Shown in pieces: positions 37,162-47,652 of a stretch of DNA of 64,000 nucleotides. Where the stretch lies: assembly GCA_963792655.1 (NCBI GenBank), contig CAWBWU010000003.1, positions 1,054,001-1,118,000 of the forward strand, in the 5' to 3' direction. Below the pieces are notes generated by a model that saw only the letters and a program-made list of their open reading frames with translations, was not told the DNA's origin and made no database searches. The position numbers and the translations under genes were made by a program. Numbering within the stretch: the first letter of the stretch is position 1; every line of letters starts with the position of its first letter. This DNA is from DOZZ01 sp963792655. Its GTDB lineage: Bacteria; Acidobacteriota; Terriglobia; Bryobacterales; Bryobacteraceae.

Positions 37162-38247
37162 CTAGCGGGACCGCGGGGCAGCCGCAGGGGTTCGCACGGG
37201 CATCGGCACGGTGTTCTCCGGCGCGGGCTGGCCGTTGACCGGGGCTGCGGGCGGAATCAGACCGAGCGTGCGGCGCAGTTCCTGGTCCACTGCGGTGCGA
37301 ATGTCCGGATTGTCCTTCAGAAACTGACGTGCGTTTTCACGGCCCTGGCCGATGCGCTCCGTTTTATAGCTGAACCACGAGCCGCTCTTCTCGATCACGT
37401 TGTTCGCTACGCCGAGATCGATCAGGTCGCCTTCCTTCGAGATTCCTTCGCCATAGATAATGTCGAACTCGGCCTCGCGGAATGGCGACGCCAATTTGTT
37501 CTTCACGATCTTCACCTTGGTGCGGTTGCCGACCACGCTGTCACCATCTTTAATCGCAGCGATGCGACGGATGTCTACACGCACGGATGAGTAAAACTTC
37601 AGCGCGCGGCCGCCTGTGGTGGTTTCGGGGCTGCCGAACATCACGCCGATCTTGTCGCGAATCTGGTTAATGAAAATCAGGCATGTCTTGGATTTCGACA
37701 CGACGCCGGTCAGCTTGCGCAATGCCTGCGACATCAGGCGCGCTTGCAGACCCATGTGGCTGTCGCCCATCTCGCCATCGAGTTCGGCTTTGGGCACCAG
37801 CGCCGCAACGGAATCGACCACCAGAACATCGATCGAGCCCGAGGCGATCAGCGCAGCCGTAATCTCGAGCGCCTGTTCGCCATAGTCCGGCTGCGAGACG
37901 AGCAGGTTGTCGACATCGACGCCAAGCTTGCGTGCGTAGATCGGATCGAGCGCGTGCTCCACATCGATGAACGCCGCCATCCCGCCGATCTTCTGCGCTT
38001 CGGCGATGACTTGCAGCGCAATGGTGGTTTTACCCGAAGACTCCGGGCCGAAGATTTCGTTGATACGTCCGCGCGGAAACCCGCCCGTGCCCAGCGCGGC
38101 GTCAATGGCGATGGAACCAGTCGAGATCACGGAAACCGGGATCACGGAATCTTTGGAACCCAACCGGAGGATCGAGCCTTTACCGAACTGCTTTTCGATC
38201 TGTCCGAGGGTGATGTCTAATGCTCGCGCGCGCTCTTTTTCGTCCAT
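37162..38247 (-). CDS. recA: RecA recombinase
   Basis: 361 residues from ATG 38247, which has AGGAG 9 bases upstream; the longer frame is non-homologous. Walker A GPESSGKTT (67-75), FIDVEHALDPIYARKLG, LVVDSVAALVPKAELDGE, and loop 2 region GGRALKFYSSVRVDIRR. Proline-rich C-terminus (APVNGQPAPENTVPMPV) replaces the usual acidic tail. Filament-forming DNA strand-exchange protein. I did not find a clear SOS box upstream. Confidence 0.98.
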   Translation of the reverse strand: MDEKERARALDITLGQIEKQFGKGSILRLGSKDSVIPVSVISTGSIAIDAALGTGGFPRGRINEIFGPESSGKTTIALQVIAEAQKIGGMAAFIDVEHALDPIYARKLGVDVDNLLVSQPDYGEQALEITAALIASGSIDVLVVDSVAALVPKAELDGEMGDSHMGLQARLMSQALRKLTGVVSKSKTCLIFINQIRDKIGVMFGSPETTTGGRALKFYSSVRVDIRRIAAIKDGDSVVGNRTKVKIVKNKLASPFREAEFDIIYGEGISKEGDLIDLGVANNVIEKSGSWFSYKTERIGQGRENARQFLKDNPDIRTAVDQELRRTLGLIPPAAPVNGQPAPENTVPMPVRTPAAAPRSR

Positions 38248-38347
38248 GGGAAAACTCCTGGCAGCCGGGGGAGGCGAACTTCGATTATATCGCGCCAAAA
38301 CATTTCACGCGGAAAATGTGGTGACAGGTTTTCGCGACAATAGAGCG

Positions 38348-40418
38348 ATGCTCTTCCTCGCCCGGGCCGCCGCCGGCCTGTTGTTGATCCACACCGTTTT
38401 GGCTGCCGACCAACTGAACCTGATGCCGATGCCGGCGCATGTGGAAGAAGGCGAAGGCTTGCTCCCGGTGGATGCGAAGTTTCGCGTATCTGTGCAAGGG
38501 GAGCCTGCGGTGCAACACGCGGCCGAGCGTATGCTGCAGCGACTTGCGCGCAAGACTGGTCTGCTGTTGAACACACGCCTTGCTGTGGGCGCCGAAGCCG
38601 CGACGCTGAGCGTTGCGTGCACATGCAATGAAAAAGGCGTTCAGGGGGTCGCAACGGACGAGAGCTATCAGGCTTGAGATCGATCCGACGCATGCCACGC
38701 TGAAGGCCGCCACGCTGCCCGGCGCTGTGCATGGACTGGAGACGTTCCTCCAACTCGTGCAGCCGGGGGAACTGGGTTTTGAAGCGCCCGCACTCACCAT
38801 CAACGATTCGCCGCGCTTCGCCTGGCGTGGACTGATGATCGACGTTTCACGCCACTTCATGCCGGTCGAAGTGGTCAAGCGAAACATCGATGGCATGGCG
38901 GCAGTCAAGCTGAACGTACTGCACTGGCACCTTTCGGACGACCAGGGCTTTCGCGTCGAGAGCCGCCGCTTCCCGAAGTTGCACACTGCCGGATCGGACG
39001 GCCAGTTCTATACGCAAGCGCAGGTGCGCGATGTAGTCCGCTACGCGCAAGAGCGCGGCATTCGCGTGGTGCCCGAGTTCGATATCCCGGGCCACACGCA
39101 AGCGTGGCTGGCAGCTTACCCGTTTCTTACCGCGACGCCTGGCCCTTTCGAGGTCGGGCAGTTCTGGGGCATCTATGAGCCGGTACTCGATCCAACGAAG
39201 GAGGCTGTGTATCCGTTTCTCGATGCGTTGATCGGTGAGATGTCGGCTTTGTTTCCGGACAAGTACTTTCACATCGGCGGCGATGAAGTGAATGGCCGGC
39301 AATGGAACGCAAGCGAGCACATTCAGGCGTTCCTCAAGACGCATGGCATGCTGGACCCGGCGTCGTTACAAGGCGCAACGCCCGAAGCCGAGCGGCAGAT
39401 CCACCGCAAAGCCAACGAAGCGCTACAGGCCTACTTCAACAAGCGCGTCGAAAAAATGGTCGAGAAGTACGGCAAGCGCATGATCGGGTGGGATGAAATC
39501 CTGAACCCGGATTTGCCGCGCACCATCGTGATTCAGTCCTGGCGAGGCGCGAAGTCACTGTCCGATGCGGCGCGGCAAGGCTATAGCGTGCTGCTGTCAT
39601 CGGGCTACTATCTCGATCACATGTTCCCCGCTTCGCAGCATTACCTGGTCGATCCGCTGGCCGGCGATGCCGCGACACTCACGCCCGAACAGCAGAAACT
39701 GATCCTTGGCGGCGAGGCCTGCATGTGGAATGAGTACAACACGACCGAGATGATCGATGGCCGCATCTGGCCGCGCGCCGCCGCCATCGCGGAACGCTTC
39801 TGGTCTCCGCAAAACGTGACCGACGTCGCGTCGATGTACCGCCGCCTGGACTTCGTCAGCCGCGAACTCGAGCAAGTAGGCCTGCACCACCGCTCGGCAT
39901 CGCGGGAGATGCTGGAGCGCGTAGCCGGCGACGCGCCGCTCGAACCGGTGCTGACGCTGGCGTCGGCCGTCGAACCCGTAAAGCTATACGGCCGCAGCCG
40001 CGACCGCCACTACCTGCAAACGACGCCGCTCAATCGCATGGTGGATGCGGTGCCGCCTGAGAGCGATACCGCACGCCGGTTCTCCGCTGACGTCGATCAG
40101 TTCTTAGCAGGCGATGCCGCCGCAGGATCGCGCGTGCGTGAGCAACTGATGCGTTGGAAAGATAACGATGCGCTGTTTGAGCCGAATGCGAACTCGTTTT
40201 TGCTGGCAGAGCTGAAGCCGGTATCGCAACAAGTGTCTGCTCTGGCGGCTTTGGGACTTGAAGCAATGGACCGCATCGCGAAAAAGCAAGACTCCGCGGC
40301 CTGGGCGGCTAGCGCCGGTCCAGCCTTAGTGGAATCGAAGAGGCCCCCGGCGGAATTGGTCATTGCGTTTCGGGCAGCGGTGGGGAAGTTGGTGGGGAGA
40401 GCGGGAGGGCGTCTCTAA
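38348..40418 (+). CDS. GH20 beta-N-acetylhexosaminidase, secreted (one frameshift)
   Basis: Extra G at about 38671; corrected 689 residues. Signal peptide, GH20b N-terminal domain (up to about residue 140), then the barrel with FAWRGLMIDVSRHFMP, HWHLSDDQGFR, EFDIPGHTQAW and the catalytic Asp-Glu in FHIGGDEVNG. The C-terminal 150 residues after RFWSP are an all-helical extension. Removes terminal GlcNAc/GalNAc by substrate-assisted catalysis. Starts about 100 bases from recA, divergent. Confidence 0.93.
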
Positions 40419-40493
40419 TCCACAAGCAAGGAGATAGGCGGGATATCGCGCGCACTTTTTCAGAGGCGGACGGTACGTCAGAGGTAGGCGTCG

Positions 40494-40886
40494 CTATGGC
40501 ACGTTCGGTGACAACGTTGCCCACTCATGTTGCGGGATCCAGAAGAAGAGTTCATTGCCGTCGGGATCGCGCAAAACTAGTGTCGGCTGGCCCCACTCGG
40601 TGCGTGTTGGCTTGAGCGCGCGGTCGCGGATGTGCTGAAGCAGCGTTGGTGATTGCTGGTCGTCTAGGCCGATGAAAGCTCGCCCATGGCCTGCCCGGCT
40701 TTGCGTTGAGTCATCACATTGATTGAGGATCAATTCAAATCCGAACAGGCTCACCTGGACGACCCACACACGTCCTTCGTGCTGGTGGTTCCAATCGAGA
40801 GCGAACCCCAGCGTTTGCGTGTAAAACCTTAAAGATTTCTCGGCATCGTTCACGAAGAATACGTTTCGAGCGTAGAAGCTTTCCAT
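40494..40886 (-). CDS. VOC-family (glyoxalase/bleomycin-resistance fold) protein
   Basis: 130 residues from ATG 40886. The pattern FVNDAEKSLRFYTQTLGFAL opens the fold; VLRDPDGNELFFW closes it with the metal-ligand Glu. Metal-dependent enzymes or binding proteins; substrate unknown. An upstream in-frame start (40937) is possible but the fold begins at MESFYARNVFF. Confidence 0.8.
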   Translation of the reverse strand: MESFYARNVFFVNDAEKSLRFYTQTLGFALDWNHQHEGRVWVVQVSLFGFELILNQCDDSTQSRAGHGRAFIGLDDQQSPTLLQHIRDRALKPTRTEWGQPTLVLRDPDGNELFFWIPQHEWATLSPNVP

Positions 40887-40989
40887 GACGAGATTCGACA
40901 ACCGATCCGGGTGCAATGCCCAACTTACTGCGCACACTACTACCGCTGGAGATGACTCTACGATTATGTCGACGCTACCTGGCGCTTAC

Positions 40990-42226
40990 CTAGCGGAACA
41001 AAAGCGGCGTGAAATCGCTCAGGAATTGCCGCCAGATAAACCAATAATGAATACCCGCCATCTCGTGATACGAAGTCTCGAATCCGAGCTTCTTGACTTC
41101 CGCGGACAGAGCGACCGTTCCGTCGTGCGCCATATCTTTATCGCCAGCGCCGAGCCAGTAATACTTCACGCCGCTGTTCTTCAGCGCGCTGAGCTGCTGA
41201 GTGAACGTGTCGTCAATGCGCCCGCCGCCGCTAAACACTCCGACATAACCGAAGACGCCGGGATTATTGTTCGTCGCGGCAATCGTGTGCCCTGCGCCCA
41301 TCGACAAACCCGCTATGGCGCGGCTGTCTTTCTGCGGGATCACGCGATAGTTCGCCTCGATGAACGGAATGATTTCCTTCACGAGACTATTCGGATAGGA
41401 ACCTTCGTAAGGTACTGGAGGACGTCCACCTGCTGCGCCCGGTCGCGCCGGGCGCGCCCGCCGCAGCCCGCGCTTGTCCCGGCGGAGGCGGAGCTATCAC
41501 CGACTGCAGCGCAGGCGTCGGCCCGAAACCATATCCCTGGGAGACCGTCTGCGTCGCGTTCCCATTCGGCATGACGACGATCATCGGTTTGATCTTGCCC
41601 GCCGCAAGCAGGTTGTCCATGATGATGTTCGCCCGGCCCATCGTGTTCCACGCATCCTCATCGCCGCCGCCTCCGTGCAGCAGATACAGCACGGGATACT
41701 TTGCGTTCGACGTGTGATACCCCGGAGGCGTATAGACGAGCATCCGGCGCTCTTTCTCTTTGAGAATCGTCGATGGATACCAGATGGATTCCACCTGTCC
41801 GTGCGGCACGTCTTTGAAGTTCCACATGTCGTCGGCGGGACCCGCGATCATCAGCAAATTCTCGTAACGGCTGCCATCCCGCTGCACTTCCGCGTTGCCC
41901 GGATCGAGTACCTTCACGCCATCCACGTTGAACGCATAACCCCAGAGCTGCTCTGCCAGCGGACCGACAGTTACTGACCAGATCCCCTGATCGTCTTTGG
42001 TGAGCGGTACGTTGATTCCTCCCTCCCAATGACCAGTGAGCGTGACCTCATTCGCCTTCGGCGCCAACAGGCGGAACGTGACAGTTTTGTCGGAGTGTAT
42101 TTCAGGAGATATTACGCGCGGACCAGCCGGTGCGCGGACCACCGCCTGGGCTGCTGGCGGCGGCGTTTGCGCAAACGTCAGAGCTGCTAATAGTGGGATG
42201 GTAATGAGGCCAATCGTCTTCATCAT
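40990..42226 (-). CDS. Secreted Fes/esterase-D-type hydrolase with N-terminal CBM48-like domain (one frameshift)
   Basis: Extra base at about 41440; corrected 411 residues. Signal peptide, CBM48-like domain (FRLLAPKANEVTLTGHWEGG), then alpha/beta hydrolase with LVYTPPGYHTSNAKYPVLYL, oxyanion HGGGGDE, nucleophile in GLSMGAGHT and C-terminal catalytic His in EMAGIHYW. Related to xylan/feruloyl esterases and enterochelin esterase. A Pro/Gly/Ala-rich insert lies just at the break. Confidence 0.88.
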
Positions 42227-42597
42227 TTTCTTTTCTGCCGGCTTATCGAAAGAGCCAACGCTTTTCCAAGCTAAAGCTATTTATCAGCGTGTCTGCTCGA
42301 CACGGCCGGGTTACCGAATTGGAGAAGGCAACAAATCGGACCCAAGTTGTTCATAGGGCGGACATTTTCGCGCGAACGTTACCGGATTAGGTTTGGGCGA
42401 GCGACTTTCTTGACGCGACGCTGCCAATCGAGCATTTCGAACACGACAATTCAGTAGGTAATCACAGGACAGCACTCGATTGGTCATAATGTCCGCGGTG
42501 GAGAGTATCCCGAGCTAACGTGAGCGGCGCGTGGGACGCGGGAGCACACGGCCGTCCTCGAGTTCGTTGCGCAGATCCTCAGGGTCACCCAAATCGA
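42227..42597. other. Intergenic region, nothing recognised
   Basis: Lies between the esterase start and the terminator of the next minus-strand gene. It must hold the esterase promoter near 42240-42330. No open frame with a recognisable product, no RNA motif seen. Confidence 0.5.
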
Positions 42598-42621
42598 GGG
42601 GACGGAGTAAAGCCCGTCCCC
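42598..42621 (-). terminator. Terminator-like hairpin after the 42.6-kb secreted protein gene
   Basis: GGGGACGG (42598-42605) pairs with CCGTCCCC (42614-42621), 8-base loop, 15 bases beyond the stop at 42636. Confidence 0.6.
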
Positions 42622-42635
42622 CCAAACCTCAGAAG

Positions 42636-43112
42636 TTACTGTCTGGCGAAGTCGATGGTTACGGCTGGGCCGGGGTCTCTTCCCGTAGGGCTGGTGTAAA
42701 GGCCGAACAACTTTGCGCCATTTTCCGCGATGACGAAGTAGATGCTCTCCGGGATGTTGAACGAATCCGTAAAGGTGATCGTGCCGGAGCAGTTGGCTGC
42801 CAGCGCGTAGGTTCCGGAGAAACTGACCGTGCTTGGCACGATATACCCGGCGAAACTGTTCACACCGGTAACGAAGGTGATCGTTCCTCTTCCATCAAAC
42901 TCCACAATGCCGACCCCAACGATCCAGGGCGCCTGCCCATTGGGGAGGGTGAGTTGTGGCTTGTACAGGTATCCCGTCGTCTTTGTGGCATAGGTGCCCT
43001 GCAGGGATCTCGCGGCGCAGCGATCGTGCCCCGTCTGGGCCAGAGCACTGGCACCGGTGCAGCCAATCACGAGTACTGGCAAAAGGAACAGTCTAGTGAA
43101 TACGTTTTTCAT
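42636..43112 (-). CDS. Secreted beta-rich protein of unknown function
   Basis: 158 residues from ATG 43112. Signal peptide MKNVFTRLFLLPVLVIGCTG, then short beta-strand repeats: GTYATKTTGYL, GVGIVEFDGRGTITF, FSGTYALAANCSGTITFTD. Two Cys could form a disulfide. This pattern recurs in small acidobacterial exported proteins. No enzyme motif. Confidence 0.75.
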   Translation of the reverse strand: MKNVFTRLFLLPVLVIGCTGASALAQTGHDRCAARSLQGTYATKTTGYLYKPQLTLPNGQAPWIVGVGIVEFDGRGTITFVTGVNSFAGYIVPSTVSFSGTYALAANCSGTITFTDSFNIPESIYFVIAENGAKLFGLYTSPTGRDPGPAVTIDFARQ

Positions 43113-43254
43113 AGTTGCCTCGCTTGAACGGCGTGGGATTTTTGATTTGCCGGTCACGAGCTCAACTGTGAAGGAAAATTCAATAACCGGGGCGTTTGCT
43201 GGGGTGGATTAACCCGTTAGCTGGTGAGTAACCCCATGATTCCAAACGGGAAAT

Positions 43255-45166
43255 CTAGAAGGGCATTCCGGTGGTTCTCAGCAGCGCCAGAAATTTGGGA
43301 TCCTCGCGCAAAGGAGCAAAGATCGGGCTAGCTAGTGTGTAAACACTGAAACTGTGCTCCTCGATCTGTTGCGAAGCTGCACGCCGCGCATCCGCCATGC
43401 GCCCGAGGCCCAGGTAAACGAGGCTCATCGCCCCGGGTGATACGCGCCGCGTTCGCGCAGTCTCTTGGAAGAGACGCTCGATCTCCAACGCTTCGGCGGT
43501 CCGCCCCACTCGTCCGAAACAGTAGGCCAGAATGGCAAGTTCAGCCGGGTTTTGCTGAAGCAGCGCGGGAAAGTCCATCTTGCCCGTGTTCATGAGCGGA
43601 ATGGCCTCCGCTTCCCGGCCGAGGCTGATCAGAGCGTTCGATATTCCAGCGGCAAAGAATCCGGGCTGTTCAGCGTCCAATCTTCTGAACTCTGCCAGCG
43701 CCTGTTCTCCCTTGCCCCGGAAGAGATCGTTCCAGGGAGCGCAATAGGCCATCTGCACCGAATACGGATCAAGGTCGAGGGCTTTGCGGCACTCCGCCTG
43801 AGCTTCGTCCCAGCGGTGCAGTGGCGCAAGCACACCTATGGAGTAGCTAAAGTGTGCCGCCGGATGAGCGCGGGTCAAGAGCGATAGCTCGCCGGTAACG
43901 CTGTTCGGCGGCAGCCCAGTTCCAGTCGAATGATGCTTCCACGGACGCCAGAGTCGCATGCGCCTCTGCCAGCGTGTCATCGATCTGCAGAGCCCTTTGC
44001 GCAGCGGATCTCACTTGCCGGGCAATTTCGTTGGGAGGCAGGGCCTCCGTGTAGTTGCCCTGTGCCGCTCCCACCGCGATTCCGGTGTAAGCCAGGGCGA
44101 ACTGCGGATCGCGGTCGATGGCCTGCTGGAACAGGGCAATCGCCCGTGCAGACCCCCCGGGCTGCAGGTTGTTCAGTAAGTGCCGGCCGCGCAGGTACAG
44201 GTCGAAAGCTTCCGGGTCCTTCGTATAGCGGCGGGATCGCTTGCGCCTTGCGTCATCGGAAAGGGTCACTTTCATGACGCGTGTGACGGCCCGCGAAATC
44301 TCATCCTGGACTTCAAAGATGTTTCTGAAGTCCCGGTCAAAGGTCTGCGACCAGGAGTGGTACCCGTCGCGAGTCCGGATGAGTTGCAGCGTGATCCGCA
44401 CGCGACCGTTCGACCTCTGAACGCTACCCTCCAGAATGTCGTCTACACGCAATTGCTTACCGATTTCGGTGGCCTTGATCGGCTTACCGCGAAACGAGAA
44501 TGCCGAGGTTCGAGAGGCGACGCGAAGTCCGTCAACCTGAGCCATGGCATCCGTTAGTTGATCAGCGAGGCCATCGCTGAAGTATGCGTTCTCAGGCTCG
44601 GAACTGAGGTTGAGGAAAGGAAGGATTGCGATAGCCGGCGTTTCACCAGCTTGCGGACCTGCGCGCAGCCCCGGTCCGAAGGCGAACCATAAACCCACTC
44701 CGCAGAGAATGAGTGCCGCACCCGCAACGCCAGCGACGATCATGGTGTGACGCGTTAGCTTAGACGCCGGCTTGGGACTGGCGGTAGCGTCCGGTATCTC
44801 AGTTCGAACTGAGAATAGGGGCACATAGGTCCCTTTTGGAATTTCAATAACTACCGGCGCGCTGACGCCTTCGCCTTGATAGTATTCGTTCAAGCGCGTT
44901 CGCAGTTTGGTCGCTTCCACCCGAACGATGGCATCGATGCGCGGATCGAAGTCGGTCTTACGGTCGAATACTTCGACGCCGAGAACCGTTTCTTTGACCA
45001 CGTCCTGCTCGCCCGCCAGAGTATGCTCGACTGCGAACTTCAGGAATCGTTGGGAGCGTATCGCGTTGGTGAAACCGGCGCTCTGCAGAATCAGCGCAAG
45101 CTGAGCGCGAATCGCGTCCTCAGCGGGTGCGACGCTTTGATGGCCGCTCGCAGTGACCTCTTTCAC
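43255..45166 (-). CDS. Membrane signalling protein: N-terminal DNA-binding-like domain, TolB-N/FlgO domain, TPRs (one frameshift)
   Basis: Extra base at about 43870; corrected 636 residues; GTG start at 45166. N-terminal helical domain (about 15-110, RSQRFLKFAVEHTLAGEQD, RVEATKLRTRLNEYY) ends IPKGTYVPLF, like CadC-type regulators. A transmembrane helix (about 140-165), a TolB-N/FlgO domain (AIAILPFLNLSSEPENAYFS), then about nine TPRs. Likely a membrane-bound transcription regulator, but the N-terminal domain is not a standard OmpR winged helix. Confidence 0.8.
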
Positions 45167-45300
45167 GATTTGAGCAAGCGTATCACGCCAGAATGGAGGC
45201 GGTGCGCCAAAGCTGCATCTGAAGCTGGCACCCTACGCGGGGTGCCGAAGAGCGCGGCTAATCTCTACGCGTTCGCCGTCAACACGTTAAAATACCGAAC

Positions 45301-45603
45301 ATGGCCAAGGGTCTCATCGAGGTGACGTGTCCGTGTTGTGACGCGGTTCTCAAAATCGACGTGGAGACTCGCGCAGTCATCACGCATCACGTTCCCGAGA
45401 AGCCGAAGCCGATTGAAGATTTGGTGAGCGCTGTCGCTAAGCTGAAGGGTGAAACGGGGCGCCGCGAGGAAGTGTTTCAGCGTAACGTGGAGGCCGAGCG
45501 TACGCAGAGCCAGGTGCTCAGCAAGAAGTTCGATGAATTATTGAAACAGGCAAAGCAGGATCCCGATCAACGTCCCATGCGCAATCCTTTCGATCTGGAT
45601 TAG
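45301..45603 (+). CDS. Small protein with N-terminal CxxC and coiled coil
   Basis: 100 residues. IEVTCPCCDAVLKIDVETRAV resembles half of a zinc ribbon: one CPCC motif without a second CxxC pair, so metal binding would need a dimer. Residues 38-85 form a charged helix suited to a coiled coil (KLKGETGRREEVFQRNVEAE). Function unknown. Starts 134 bases from the divergent TolB/TPR gene and ends 4 bases before the esterase start. Confidence 0.75.
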   Translation: MAKGLIEVTCPCCDAVLKIDVETRAVITHHVPEKPKPIEDLVSAVAKLKGETGRREEVFQRNVEAERTQSQVLSKKFDELLKQAKQDPDQRPMRNPFDLD

Positions 45604-45607
45604 CGCG

Positions 45608-46465
45608 TTGCCATTTCCGCCTTACGTGCCACCCACTCGTTATTTCGTGGAGGTGCCGGCTGATAGCCGTCATGGCCACACGCTTACGGGCGATATCCGT
45701 GCGCTGTCACACTTCCATTCGCGCTACCTGAAGACCGATCGCGACGTGCTGGTCTACTTGCCGCCTGGCTACAAGCGCGACACCGAGCGGCGCTATCCTG
45801 TGCTGTATTTGCAGGACGGGCAGAATCTGTTTGATGGTGCGACTTCGTTCATCCCCGGCCATGAGTGGCGCGTCGATGAGACTGCCGAAGCGCTGATCCA
45901 TTCGGGACAGATCGAACCGTTGATCATTGTCGCGATCTATAACGCGGGCAAAGAGCGCATCAATGAATACACGCCCACCAAGGACCCTGCGCTGCATCAG
46001 GGCGGCAAGGCCGGGCGCTATGCAAAGATGCTGATCACTGAACTGAAGCCGCTGATCGATTCGCAGTACCGCACCAAAGCCGACGCGGCAAATACCGGTA
46101 TCGGTGGTTCTTCGCTGGGCGCGTTGATTTCGCTCTATGTGGGTCTGAAATACCCGGACGTGTTCGGGCGCCTGGCCATTCTGTCGCCGTCCATCTGGTG
46201 GAACAAGCGCGACATCCTGCGCCGCTACGAACACCTGAGCCACAAGTTGCCCTTGCGCATCTGGCTCGACACCGGCACCAACGAAGGCGGCCACCCCGAG
46301 ACCATTACGGCAGACGCGCGGCACTTTGCTGAGGCGCTCGAACGCAAAGGCTGGCAGCCCGGAATCGACCTTCTGTATACCGAAGTACCCGGCGCCGCGC
46401 ACACTGAGAGCGCCTGGGCGGACCGCGTGGGCGACGTGCTGCGCTTCCTCTATCCGGCCCACTAA
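45608..46465 (+). CDS. Alpha/beta hydrolase, enterochelin-esterase-like
   Basis: 285 residues, TTG start after TAG at 45601-45603. LVYLPPGYKRDTERRYPVLY, LQDGQNLFDG, catalytic Ser in GGSSLGALIS, and His in PGAAHTESAW. No signal peptide, so cytoplasmic. Probably hydrolyses a carboxylic or sugar ester. One base separates it from the asparaginase gene. Confidence 0.88.
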   Translation: MPFPPYVPPTRYFVEVPADSRHGHTLTGDIRALSHFHSRYLKTDRDVLVYLPPGYKRDTERRYPVLYLQDGQNLFDGATSFIPGHEWRVDETAEALIHSGQIEPLIIVAIYNAGKERINEYTPTKDPALHQGGKAGRYAKMLITELKPLIDSQYRTKADAANTGIGGSSLGALISLYVGLKYPDVFGRLAILSPSIWWNKRDILRRYEHLSHKLPLRIWLDTGTNEGGHPETITADARHFAEALERKGWQPGIDLLYTEVPGAAHTESAWADRVGDVLRFLYPAH

Positions 46466-46466
46466 C

Positions 46467-46970
46467 ATGCAAACGATTCACCTGATCTCGACAGGCGGCA
46501 CCATCGAGAAAATTTACTCCGAGCAGACCGGCGTGGTCGAGAACGCGGGCACCAAGATCGACCGCTATCTGCAGTCGTTGCGGCTGCCCGATGCCGAAAT
46601 TCGCACCGTTCACCTGATGAACAAAGACAGTCTCGATATGACCGATGCGGACCGGCATGCGGTGCTGACGGCGATCGAAGCGTGTCTTGCAGAAGGGAGT
46701 CCGGTAGTGGTTTCGCATGGCACCGACACCATGATCGAAACCGGACTCTACGTTCGACAGCACGTCACTGAACTGCGCGTGCCGGTTATCTTCACCGGGG
46801 CCATGACGCCGCTCGGCTTCGAACGTTCAGATGGATTACAGAACTTGACCGAGAGTCTGTTCGCCGCGCGTGTGCTGCCGCCGGGGATTTACGTGGTGAT
46901 GCACAACCAGGTGTTTCCGGTCGAGCGCGTGAAGAAGAACAAAGAGCTCGCGCGCTTTGTCTGGAAGTAA
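46467..46970 (+). CDS. Single-domain asparaginase-like protein
   Basis: 167 residues from ATG 46467, about half the length of normal L-asparaginase. It has the N-terminal domain only: STGGTIE (8-14, nucleophile Thr12), the second catalytic motif VVSHGTDTM (82-89, Thr86-Asp87) and FTGAMTPL with the region of the catalytic Lys replaced. The C-terminal domain that completes the active site in the dimer is missing, and the frame closes cleanly before the convergent EpsI gene. Such short forms exist in databases; activity is uncertain. Confidence 0.8.
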   Translation: MQTIHLISTGGTIEKIYSEQTGVVENAGTKIDRYLQSLRLPDAEIRTVHLMNKDSLDMTDADRHAVLTAIEACLAEGSPVVVSHGTDTMIETGLYVRQHVTELRVPVIFTGAMTPLGFERSDGLQNLTESLFAARVLPPGIYVVMHNQVFPVERVKKNKELARFVWK

Positions 46971-46971
46971 G

Positions 46972-47652
46972 TTACTTCGGAAGATAGCTGCGCAATCCGG
47001 GATAGACGGCCTGAATGAACGATACTCCGATGCGCGTTGCGGCATCGTCGTTGTTGTTCACGATCGGCACCACCACGCGGACCAGTGAAGTGTCGCTGCG
47101 GTGATACTGAATCGAATCGCGAATCAGATAATACTTGGCGGCAAACTCGTCGGCAATCACGCGGCTCGGGGTCTGATACCAATAGAGCACCAGGCTGCGG
47201 TTGTCGCCCTTCGCCACTACGTATTTGTTGACGTGAATCTTTTCCATGCCGGGCACGTCGATGTCGATGGTGCCGGTCTGAGAAGGCGTCCAGCCGGTGC
47301 CGGGCAGGCAGTTCTTTGGGGAGTGCGGAGATTGCCCAGTGCGCTGCGTTTTGAAGAACGCGACAAACAAGTTCGCGCCGCCATGCGGGGATGTGTACCA
47401 GCGCGTCAACGTATCGTCAGCGCGCAGTACGTCCTGCACCTCGGGCTCAACCACGCCGACACTCGCCACACGCCAATCGCCAGATGTTGACGGAAAGTTG
47501 GCAAGGGGACGCGCGAGACTGACCTGCGTCTCGCCGCGCGATGCCCAATAGAACGCCGCGGCTTGCACGAGCAAAATGGCGGTGAGTACCTGGACGAAAG
47601 GCTTGCGAATAAAAGAGCTGAAAGACGATTGATCGGCGTTATCGGGCAACAA
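46972..47652 (-). CDS. EpsI-family exosortase-associated protein (first copy)
   Basis: 226 residues with one N-terminal membrane anchor. Conserved EpsI motif SPKNCLPGTGW, and VLYWYQ. Proteins of this family always accompany an exosortase and affect export or trimming of the polymer. Its start lies 14 bases inside the exosortase gene. Convergent with the asparaginase gene, stops adjacent. Confidence 0.9.
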   Translation of the reverse strand: MLPDNADQSSFSSFIRKPFVQVLTAILLVQAAAFYWASRGETQVSLARPLANFPSTSGDWRVASVGVVEPEVQDVLRADDTLTRWYTSPHGGANLFVAFFKTQRTGQSPHSPKNCLPGTGWTPSQTGTIDIDVPGMEKIHVNKYVVAKGDNRSLVLYWYQTPSRVIADEFAAKYYLIRDSIQYHRSDTSLVRVVVPIVNNNDDAATRIGVSFIQAVYPGLRSYLPK

